Of a DNA stretch of 5,091 bases, positions 1-4,816 are shown piece by piece. Numbering within the stretch: the stretch's first letter is position 1; the number at the start of each line of letters is the position of its first letter. The DNA comes from Candidatus Chloroheliales bacterium. GTDB taxonomy: Bacteria; Chloroflexota; Chloroflexia; QHBQ01. The stretch spans positions 1 through 5,091 of the forward strand of contig QHBQ01000193.1 in assembly GCA_003243865.1 (NCBI GenBank), given 5' to 3'. The notes beneath the pieces were generated by a model that saw nothing but the letters and a program-made list of their open reading frames with translations, was not told where the DNA came from and ran no database searches. The position numbers and the translations under genes are program-made.

Positions 1-87
1 CAGGTCGTCAGCCAGGCTAGTGTACCGGTGCTGCTGCTGCGCGGAAAGATGCCGCCGGCACCCGCCATCAGCAAGCCATACGCTTAG
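1..87 (+). CDS. Universal stress protein (UspA family), C-terminal end only
   Basis: This is the last 28 codons of a gene that begins before the window, read in frame 1 to a TAG stop. The peptide starts QVVSQASVPVLLLRGK and ends in a short Pro/Ala tail. It matches the final helix and last beta strand of a Usp domain. The same segment occurs at the C-terminus of the Usp protein at 2940-3824 (QVVIKSSVPILLLRGQ), so the two are probably paralogues. Usp proteins are cytoplasmic, often bind ATP and support survival under stress. The ATP-binding loop lies outside the window, so its state cannot be judged. It shows that the Usp cluster extends to the left of the window. The family call is fairly firm; whether it is a one- or two-domain protein is unknown. 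Confidence 0.8.
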   Translation, partial: QVVSQASVPVLLLRGKMPPAPAISKPYA

Positions 88-298
88 GAGTCCGACGTAG
101 TAGATTCCACCAGACGTTCACCAATCTACACGCTCTGCTTCACCAGTGACGGTTATAGTTAGGATGGCTGGCGGATAAGGCTTGCCAGCCTTGAGCAACA
201 TTAGTGGCACGGCTGCTCCAGAGGGAGGACAGCCAGGCTTGAGATAAGGAGACGGCGTTTCCTCCCCACCGGGTGGTGGGTATCCGCGCCGTAATTTC
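88..298. other. Gene-free leader region, rich in inverted repeats
   Basis: This 211-bp stretch separates the Usp tail from the DUF305 gene. I see no convincing gene on either strand. It is densely structured. GGCTGGC at 166-172 pairs with GCCAGCC at 184-190, and an overlapping alternative hairpin pairs AAGGCT (177-182) with AGCCTT (187-192). The words gccagccttgagc (184-196) and gccaggcttgaga (232-244) form an imperfect direct repeat, and gataagg occurs at 174-180 and 243-249. TATAGT at 154-159 could be a -10 box but has no good -35 partner. The right-hand end is described separately as an IS200/IS605-like end. A promoter for the DUF305 gene must lie here or further upstream, but I cannot place it. 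Confidence 0.6.
252..292 (+). mobile_element. IS200/IS605 (TnpB) right-end-like hairpin, probable remnant
   Basis: A two-part stem is seen directly. The outer stem pairs ACGGCG (252-257) with CGCCGT (287-292). The inner stem pairs CCCACC (265-270) with GGTGGG (275-280) over a GGGT loop. The strands between read TTTCCTC and TATCCG. The order GGCG-TTTCCTCC, short GC palindrome, TATCCGCGCC is one I recall from right ends of IS200/IS605-family elements, where it also forms the 3' part of the omega RNA. That match is from memory. No tnpA or tnpB gene is present. Frame 2 has a short open stretch ending in TAA at 245-247, which could be a decayed tnpB tail but is too short to claim. The hairpin ends 6 nt before the DUF305 ATG. 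The alternative is an unrelated 5'-UTR regulatory hairpin. Confidence 0.4.
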
Positions 299-1204
299 AT
301 GAACGAACAACTTGTAGCTAGAACCGAAGGTCAGCCGCTAGACGGCAGGCCCAGCTTCAACCCCGCGACCCGGCGCAGCCTGTACTTCACCATCGCCGTT
401 GCGGCGCTGCTGATTATCGCCGCCTTCTTCGCGGGTTGGGCGATCGCGGGCGGGGGCGGCGCGAAATCAACGCAACTGGCAACCCAATCCACGACCACAC
501 AATCTAACGCCAGCGCCTTCATGGGCCCGACCAACAGCAACACGCCATACGACCTGCGCTTCATTGACGAGATGGTAGCCCATCACGAGGGCGCGATCAT
601 ATCGGTGCAGGCGATGATCACCAACTCCACCCACCCAGAGCTACGCGACCTGGGTAGCCGCATCGTCAAAGTCCAGCAGCAGCAGATTGACCAGATGCTC
701 ACCTGGAGGAGGCAGTGGTATCCCGACGCGCCGGCGCTGAACACCGCCAACCTGGACATGGGTATGGACATGATGAGCGGTGGGACGATCGGCGGCTGGA
801 TGATGGGTAGCGGGGCGCTAACCGATACCAACTCAACTGCTCCCTACGGCGGAATGATGGGCGGTGGGATGATGGGCAGCGGTACGAACCTCACCCCTGG
901 CACTGGCCCAGGTAATGGGGGCGGCTATGGCATGATGGGCGGACGGTTTGCTAGCGGCACGCAGTCCGACCAGATGTTCCTGCGGATGATGATTCCGCAC
1001 CATCAGATTGCCATTGATATGTCGCAGGACGCGCTCAAGAACGCCCAGCACCCGGAACTCAAGACCCTCGCCCAGAGCATCATCAGTGGGCAGTCGGCGG
1101 AGATCACCGAGATGGAGGGCTACCTGAAGACCTGGTACAATGAGGATAGCACTCGCAACCTGGCGGCTCCTATGGAACAGATGATGGGTGGCATGAACCG
1201 TTAG
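299..1204 (+). CDS. Membrane-anchored tandem DUF305 protein with Met-rich linker, putative metal binding
   Basis: The 301-aa product has a short cytoplasmic N-terminus, one hydrophobic segment at about 28-50 (signal anchor or uncleaved signal peptide) and a Gly/Ser/Thr/Gln spacer. DUF305 copy 1 spans about 83-140 and contains DEMVAHHEGAI. A Met/Gly-rich linker follows at 154-214. DUF305 copy 2 spans about 222-280 and contains MFLRMMIPHHQIAI. The tail ends MEQMMGGMNR. DUF305 domains are ferritin-like helical bundles with a conserved M-x2-HH motif, often found near copper and heavy-metal genes. The linker has 12 Met, mostly as MM pairs, which suits soft-metal binding such as Cu(I) or Ag(I); the metal is inferred. 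Most family members carry one domain, so this is a duplicated form. ATG at 299 is the only sensible start because the anchor follows. It has no clear Shine-Dalgarno, and a hairpin sits just upstream. Confidence 0.88.
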   Translation: MNEQLVARTEGQPLDGRPSFNPATRRSLYFTIAVAALLIIAAFFAGWAIAGGGGAKSTQLATQSTTTQSNASAFMGPTNSNTPYDLRFIDEMVAHHEGAIISVQAMITNSTHPELRDLGSRIVKVQQQQIDQMLTWRRQWYPDAPALNTANLDMGMDMMSGGTIGGWMMGSGALTDTNSTAPYGGMMGGGMMGSGTNLTPGTGPGNGGGYGMMGGRFASGTQSDQMFLRMMIPHHQIAIDMSQDALKNAQHPELKTLAQSIISGQSAEITEMEGYLKTWYNEDSTRNLAAPMEQMMGGMNR

Positions 1205-1209
1205 CCGAG

Positions 1210-1237
1210 GCCATCCGCCCGCCGGGCGGGCGGTGGC
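1210..1237 (+). terminator. Strong GC hairpin after the DUF305 gene, no U tract
   Basis: Six bases after the stop codon, CCGCCCGC (1215-1222) pairs perfectly with GCGGGCGG (1226-1233) over a CGG loop. GCCA (1210-1213) and TGGC (1234-1237) extend the stem to 12 bp with one bulged T at 1214. The following sequence, gttcacac, is not a run of T, so this is not a classic intrinsic terminator. It may instead protect the 3' end of the mRNA or cause partial termination before the next gene. Confidence 0.4.
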
Positions 1238-1250
1238 GTTCACACCAGGA

Positions 1251-1270
1251 GCCTGCCCGGTGGGGCAGGC
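1251..1270 (+). terminator. Second GC hairpin, 8-bp perfect stem
   Basis: GCCTGCCC (1251-1258) pairs with GGGCAGGC (1263-1270) over a GGTG loop, 13 bp after the previous hairpin. It is followed by acctgcaagataatc, which has no T run. Two strong hairpins in a row suggest a transcription or mRNA-processing boundary between the DUF305 gene and the DUF2933-like gene. Function is inferred from position and stem strength only. Confidence 0.35.
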
Positions 1271-1349
1271 ACCTGCAAGATAATCTAAGCGGGGGTTGCA
1301 ATACGCCCACAGCAAACGAATCGAGACTACAAGAAGAACAAGGTACTTC

Positions 1350-1706
1350 ATGGTGAGCATTAACTGGAAGGTTCTGGTCGGAATTGCGGTAGTGTTACTC
1401 GCCCTCTCACAGTTTGTACCCGGCATCCTCGCGGCGCTACCACTGCTGCTGTTCCTTATCATTTGCCCGCTGATGATGTTCCTGATGATGCGGGGGATGA
1501 TGGGAATGCCGCAGGGCGGCTCCGCTTCGGCAGCGCAACCCACACAGACCGCTAACGACATGGTCATGGGTGGCGGGATTGCCGAACTGAAGGCCGAGCA
1601 GGAAGCGCTAAATCGCCAGATTGCCGAACTGGAAGCCAGGCAAACGCCATTGCCGTCTGAAAAGGTGGTGGACGCTCAAGTAGTCGCCTACTTGCCGCGA
1701 AGGTAG
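1350..1706 (+). CDS. DUF2933-like small membrane protein, Met-rich, with coiled-coil tail
   Basis: The 118-aa product has two hydrophobic stretches (about 7-24 and 27-46), probably a helical hairpin. A Met-rich segment, CPLMMFLMMRGMMGM, follows at 39-53, then a Ser/Ala/Gln linker, a short coiled coil at about 77-97 (IAELKAEQEALNRQIAELEA) and a charged tail. The pattern of hydrophobic run, CPLM and a metal-ligand-rich stretch recalls DUF2933 proteins. From memory these carry CPLMH and His/Gly repeats; here Met replaces His. Seven Met in residues 42-53 suggest soft-metal binding at the membrane face, in keeping with the DUF305 neighbour. I chose ATG 1350 because AAGG (1340-1343) lies 6 nt upstream and the hydrophobic segment begins at once. 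A TTG at 1296 would add 18 polar, Arg-rich residues with no support. The family call is tentative. Confidence 0.72.
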   Translation: MVSINWKVLVGIAVVLLALSQFVPGILAALPLLLFLIICPLMMFLMMRGMMGMPQGGSASAAQPTQTANDMVMGGGIAELKAEQEALNRQIAELEARQTPLPSEKVVDAQVVAYLPRR

Positions 1707-1810
1707 GCTGACCGGTACACACAGATGGTGAAAGCAAGCGGGTCAACCCGTGCCGCCAACTAAATTGGCCGGGCAAGAAGTTAGCGGCGCGGGTTGCTGG
1801 CTCAGTAGAG

Positions 1811-1816
1811 AGGGGG
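1811..1816 (+). promoter_or_regulatory. Ribosome binding site that sets the response regulator start
   Basis: AGGGGG lies 5 nt before ATG 1822. It decides for this start over an in-frame GTG at 1750, which would add 24 residues unlike any receiver domain N-terminus. The gap from 1707 to 1810 holds weak stem-loops (CGGG 1739-1742 with CCCG 1747-1750; GCCAA 1755-1759 with TTGGC 1765-1769) but no convincing promoter or terminator. Confidence 0.65.
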
Positions 1817-1821
1817 TAGCG

Positions 1822-2652
1822 ATGAACAGGATTATGGTGGTAGAGGACGAGCCCGTTGTCGTTGACCTGATCGAGAGTTACCTGGTGACGCAGGGTTATC
1901 AGACCAGCCACGCCCGCAGCGGCGAAGAAGCGCTTGCCGCGATGGCTCATGAGCAGCCTGAGCTAGTGCTGCTGGACTTGCGCCTGCCGAAGATGAGTGG
2001 CTATGAGGTCTGCCGCGAGATGCAGCGAGATGCCCGCTTGATGGACATCCCGATTATTGCACTCACTGTCAGCACATCAGCCAGCGAGCGGAAGCTAGCC
2101 TGGCAGGTTGGCGCTGACGACTACATTACCAAGCCCTTCGACCTCGACGAGCTTGTGCAGCACATCCACGCCCAGCTTCATTACTGTGAGTACCAGCCGG
2201 TCTCCGAGCTAACTGGCCTGCCCACTGGCCCCGCGGTCGTGGAGGCGATTGAACAATCCGTGAACCATCCTGAGCAGGGATTGGCCATTATCTACATCAA
2301 CATCGAACACCTGGATGTATACAACGAAACCTTCAGCTTCATCGAGGGTAACGATCTTATCCAGAAGGCCGCCGTGATCCTGCGTGAGGTCATGGCTATG
2401 AGCGGGGGCGAGGGCGATTTCCTCGGCGATGTCGGCGGTGGCGAGTTCGTTATCATCACCCAGCCAGAACGCGCTCAAGCGATCGTCTCCGAGGCGCGCA
2501 CTCGCTTCAGCCCAAATTTGCTAAAGGAGTGTTACCCAGCAATAGCCTGCGAACAGGGCTGCGTCATGCCTAGCAGCGGCGACTCGCGGCCAGACCGCTG
2601 CCCAATGGCGGAGCTATCATTCGACCTGGTGGACAGCGGACCTACCGCATAG
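1822..2652 (+). CDS. Response regulator: receiver domain plus degenerate GGDEF domain
   Basis: The 276-aa product begins with a complete receiver domain (about 2-120). It has the acidic pocket E8-D9-E10, phospho-acceptor D52 in VLLDLRLP, switch T82 and K104 in ITKPFD. The second part (about 126-272) follows the GGDEF layout: LTGLPTGPAV, YINIEHLDVYNE, EGNDLI, GDVGGGEFVII and a final PMAELSFDLV strand. The signature is GGGEF (205-209), not GG(D/E)EF. By alignment to PleD, metal ligand Asp327 becomes N159 and Asp344 becomes N177; the substrate Asn is kept as N168. No RxxD inhibitory site precedes the signature. It is therefore probably not an active diguanylate cyclase, and may act as a phosphorylation-controlled adaptor or nucleotide sensor. 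There is no DNA-binding domain and no histidine kinase nearby. Four Cys at 237, 243, 247 and 260 are unusual. It leads the probable stress operon. Confidence 0.9.
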   Translation: MNRIMVVEDEPVVVDLIESYLVTQGYQTSHARSGEEALAAMAHEQPELVLLDLRLPKMSGYEVCREMQRDARLMDIPIIALTVSTSASERKLAWQVGADDYITKPFDLDELVQHIHAQLHYCEYQPVSELTGLPTGPAVVEAIEQSVNHPEQGLAIIYINIEHLDVYNETFSFIEGNDLIQKAAVILREVMAMSGGEGDFLGDVGGGEFVIITQPERAQAIVSEARTRFSPNLLKECYPAIACEQGCVMPSSGDSRPDRCPMAELSFDLVDSGPTA

Positions 2653-2680
2653 AGCTTGTGAGGCAATCGGCCAAAGAGTA

Positions 2681-2688
2681 AGAAGGAG
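2681..2688 (+). promoter_or_regulatory. Strong ribosome binding site of the 79-aa small gene
   Basis: AGAAGGAG lies 8 nt before ATG 2697. This near-ideal Shine-Dalgarno is the best evidence that the small unrecognised gene is translated. It also rules out the in-frame GTG at 2688, which overlaps the site. Confidence 0.7.
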
Positions 2689-2696
2689 TGTATACG

Positions 2697-2936
2697 ATGA
2701 GAAAGATGAGGAGCAGGAAGAACCGGAATAGCCACCACTCTAGCGGGGCGATGCGTCCACATCGGAAGGCACCCACGCATTACTACCCGGCGCGGATACG
2801 CCACGAGAGTAGTGAGCAGGAGCTTGCCAAGGAACACGGACGCGAAGCGGCGCAGCAGCGGCACCGCGTACGTCGCCAGCATCTGGAACTTGCAAATGAG
2901 GTGATTACCGTTGGACCTGACGTGGGGGAGGGATAG
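2697..2936 (+). CDS. Hypothetical small basic Arg/His-rich protein
   Basis: I do not recognise this 79-aa protein. It has 13 Arg, 4 Lys and 8 His. Residues 1-36 contain no acidic residue and look disordered. Residues 37-69 (from ESSEQELAKE to HLELANEV) look helical with mixed charge. There is no Cys, signal peptide or membrane segment. Such composition suits nucleic-acid or polyanion binding, but that is only an inference. Evidence that it is real: a strong Shine-Dalgarno at good spacing, and a stop at 2934-2936 only 3 nt before the Usp ATG at 2940, whose own ribosome site lies inside this gene's last codons. That arrangement suggests translational coupling. It sits 44 bp after the response regulator. 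The opposite strand has longer open frames here, but they lack this start context. Confidence 0.62.
   Translation: MRKMRSRKNRNSHHSSGAMRPHRKAPTHYYPARIRHESSEQELAKEHGREAAQQRHRVRRQHLELANEVITVGPDVGEG
2924..2932 (+). promoter_or_regulatory. Ribosome binding site inside the small gene, serving the Usp gene
   Basis: GGGGGAGGG ends 7 nt before ATG 2940 and lies within the final codons of the 79-aa gene. Ribosomes finishing the small gene would clear or occupy this site, so the two genes are probably translated together. Confidence 0.6.
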
Positions 2937-2939
2937 GCG

Positions 2940-3824
2940 ATGTTCAAGCACATTCTGGCACTTCTGGATGGCTCACCGTGCAGCGAACGCACCTTGAACC
3001 TCGCGGCCACAGTAGCGCGAGTTTTCAACGCAGAGGTTACGCTGCTGTGCGTAGTTGAAGATAAGGACAGCGCTGCTGATGAGCAGTTCCCCGCCAGCCT
3101 CACCCAGGCCAGCGCCTACCTCGACCGCGTGGCGCACCATCTCGCCGAGTATGGACTGAGTAAGGTGAAGACCGAGGTAAAGAAGGGCCGGGCAACCGAA
3201 GTCGTTCCCACCGCGGCCCGCAGCGGCTATGACCTGGTGGTACTCAATACCCGAGTCATCTGCGATACGTACAGGCACACTGGCGTGATGAAGCGAATGC
3301 TTGGCAGCGTCGCCCAGTCTTTGGTACGCAGCACCCAGGTGCCACTATTGATGGTCGGCAACTATGGGTCAGTGGCCCGCTACAGTAAGCCCGGCTTCAG
3401 CTTCGAGCGTATTCTGGTGCCGCTGGACGGCTCCCTTCTTGCCGAGCAGGCGCTGCCGCTGGCGCTTGGGTTCGCTAAGGCATCGGGCTGTAGTCTCTTC
3501 CTCTTCATGGTTCGCGGGCCTGCGGCGAGCCAAAGCGCTGCGGCCGCCTGGGACGAGGCTACGCCCAGCCGCTACCTGGAGGTTGTAGCCGCGCGCTACA
3601 AGGGCGACGGGGTGCGAATCAGCTCCGCCGCACGTGAGGGAAAGCCAGCGCTGGATATCTCCGCCGCCGCCAGCGCCCTGGATTGCGATCTGATCGTGAT
3701 GGCGACGCATGGCAATGTTGGAGCCGAGGGGCTGAACGCTGACCCGGCCAGCGTCACCGAGCAGGTTGTCATCAAATCGTCGGTACCGATACTGCTGCTG
3801 CGCGGGCAGGAAAAGGAGAGTTAG
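2940..3824 (+). CDS. Tandem-domain universal stress protein, both ATP loops altered
   Basis: The 294-aa product has two Usp domains, about 1-140 (starts MFKHILALLDGS) and 155-290 (starts FERILVPLDGS). Usp domains are cytoplasmic Rossmann-like folds; ATP-binding members carry G-2x-G-9x-G(S/T). Domain 1 keeps the second half of the motif, G115 to LGS at 121-123. The first Gly is replaced by R112, and about six extra residues sit after the preceding strand. Domain 2 keeps THGNVG (256-261), but the LGS region is replaced by ADPAS (267-271) with two extra residues. Neither domain alone has a full site, so ATP binding is doubtful or shared. The protein is expected to act in stress or dormancy physiology; no specific partner can be named. 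It is the third gene of the probable operon, and its C-terminus resembles the partial Usp at 1-87. Confidence 0.92.
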   Translation: MFKHILALLDGSPCSERTLNLAATVARVFNAEVTLLCVVEDKDSAADEQFPASLTQASAYLDRVAHHLAEYGLSKVKTEVKKGRATEVVPTAARSGYDLVVLNTRVICDTYRHTGVMKRMLGSVAQSLVRSTQVPLLMVGNYGSVARYSKPGFSFERILVPLDGSLLAEQALPLALGFAKASGCSLFLFMVRGPAASQSAAAAWDEATPSRYLEVVAARYKGDGVRISSAAREGKPALDISAAASALDCDLIVMATHGNVGAEGLNADPASVTEQVVIKSSVPILLLRGQEKES

Positions 3825-3860
3825 GGCGCAAACCCTAAGCTACAAAGTCCTATCTTTAGG
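3821..3860 (+). promoter_or_regulatory. Overlapping alternative stem-loops between the two Usp genes
   Basis: TTAGGG (3821-3826, containing the upstream stop codon) pairs with CCCTAA (3833-3838) over a 6-nt loop. The same CCTAA (3834-3838) can instead pair with TTAGG (3856-3860), which lies directly before the downstream ribosome site at 3862. The two folds exclude each other. They could couple translation of the two genes, but the stems are only 5-6 bp and chance is possible. Confidence 0.25.
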
Positions 3861-3861
3861 T

Positions 3862-3867
3862 AAGGAG
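3862..3867 (+). promoter_or_regulatory. Ribosome binding site that sets the second Usp start
   Basis: AAGGAG lies 6 nt before ATG 3874. The frame is open from an ATG at 3766, but that start would overlap the previous gene and add 36 residues, including CCC and an Arg-rich run, unlike any Usp N-terminus. The sequence MFKNILVPLDGS directly after 3874 is the standard Usp start. Confidence 0.75.
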
Positions 3868-3873
3868 AAGACC

Positions 3874-4770
3874 ATGTTCAAGAACATTCTGGTACCGCTG
3901 GATGGTTCAGCCCTTGGTGAGAAGGCGCTGAATGTCGCCATCGTCATCGCTAAGGCGTTCGACGCAAAGATCACGCTATTGCACAACATTTCGATCACAT
4001 CATTTACCTCTGTCGGTGCCTCGATGGGTGAGGAGACCTATCAGCAGATGGCGGAGAGCGAGGTGCTGAACAGCAGCGACTATCTGAAGAAGGTGGAGGG
4101 GCGGCTGCACGACTGCGGTGTAGCCCAAATCGAAACCCAGGTAGTGCAGGGTATCCCAACCTCAGCGATCCAACTCGCCGCCAGGAATGGCGTTGACCTG
4201 ATCGTGATGACCACCCATGCCCGCACCGGCATCGCCCGCACCATCCTGGGCAGTGTTGCTGATGAGGTGGTGCATAGCGTAAATATCCCCGTGCTGCTGA
4301 TAGCCGCCCAGCAGCCTGCGTTCGAGCTTGATGGCTGCGCTCCCGCCTTCCAGCGTATCCTCGTGCCGCTGGACGGCTCGACGCTGGCCCTGCAGGCGCT
4401 ACCGATCGCGTCAGCGCTGGCCCAGGCCACAGGCGCGGGGGTGGTGCTGCTCGATGTGCTGCCGGAGCCGGTGCGGGCGGGCGAGGAACTCGCCACCGAG
4501 GGCGCAGGTTGGGCGGCCCGCTACCTGAACGAGGTGGCGCACACTCTGCCCCCTGACACCGAAGCGGACACGGTAGTGACCAGCGAAAATGTCGGCGAGG
4601 CGATCGTGCGCGAGGCGGTTGAGCGCGACTGCGACCTGATCGTGATGACCACGCACGGGCGGAGCGGCTTCACCCGGATGCGCCTCGGCAGCGTCGCCGA
4701 TCAGGTTCTTGCCCACGCCCCGGTGCCGCTGCTACTGCTGCACGGCGACAGCACTGAGGCCGCCAACTAA
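3874..4770 (+). CDS. Tandem-domain universal stress protein with near-intact ATP motifs
   Basis: The 298-aa product has two Usp domains. Domain 1 spans about 1-145: MFKNILVPLDGS at the start, TTHARTG at 113-119, LGSVADEV at 125-132. Domain 2 spans about 159-290: FQRILVPLDGS, TTHGRSG at 259-265, LGSVADQV at 271-278. Domain 2 matches the full G-2x-G-9x-G(S/T) nucleotide motif. Domain 1 differs only in A116 for the first Gly, a common variant. It is therefore likely to bind ATP, at least in domain 2, in contrast to its altered neighbour at 2940-3824. The two proteins share layout and the MFK(H/N)IL start, so they probably arose by duplication. It lies 49 bp after that gene and 46 bp before the dehydrogenase, consistent with one transcript. 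Confidence 0.95.
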   Translation: MFKNILVPLDGSALGEKALNVAIVIAKAFDAKITLLHNISITSFTSVGASMGEETYQQMAESEVLNSSDYLKKVEGRLHDCGVAQIETQVVQGIPTSAIQLAARNGVDLIVMTTHARTGIARTILGSVADEVVHSVNIPVLLIAAQQPAFELDGCAPAFQRILVPLDGSTLALQALPIASALAQATGAGVVLLDVLPEPVRAGEELATEGAGWAARYLNEVAHTLPPDTEADTVVTSENVGEAIVREAVERDCDLIVMTTHGRSGFTRMRLGSVADQVLAHAPVPLLLLHGDSTEAAN

Positions 4771-4816
4771 TCATTTACCATATTCACTATGAGCATTACG
4801 AAAGGATACTGTAATC

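Noticed and set aside
118..300. 60-aa open frame on the - strand in the leader region
   Set aside because: It starts inside the DUF305 start codon region, reads through the hairpins and gives a Pro-rich peptide with no domain or ribosome site.
1274..1284. GATAAT at 1279-1284 as a -10 promoter box for the DUF2933-like gene
   Set aside because: It matches 5 of 6 consensus bases, but the -35 position falls inside the second hairpin with no TTGACA-like word. It remains possible but is unsupported.
1296..1349. TTG start giving an 18-residue N-terminal extension of the DUF2933-like protein
   Set aside because: The extension is polar and Arg-rich and precedes a membrane segment. ATG 1350 has a modest ribosome site and a better N-terminus.
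833..1567. 244-aa open frame on the - strand across the DUF305 end and the DUF2933-like gene
   Set aside because: It runs antisense to two genes with clear domains, has low-complexity unfamiliar sequence and crosses both GC hairpins. It is open because of GC-rich codon bias on the other strand.
1750..1821. GTG start extending the response regulator by 24 residues
   Set aside because: Receiver domains start a few residues before the first strand, as MNRIMVVEDE does, and a purine-rich ribosome site precedes ATG 1822.
2783..3278. Overlapping - strand open frames opposite the small gene and the first Usp
   Set aside because: They are antisense to a clear Usp gene, with biased composition and no recognisable domain.
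4771..4816. Promoter for the dehydrogenase in the AT-richer 46-bp gap
   Set aside because: TTTACC at 4774-4779 is a fair -35, but the -10 position reads TACGAA, a weak match. Co-transcription with the Usp gene is simpler.
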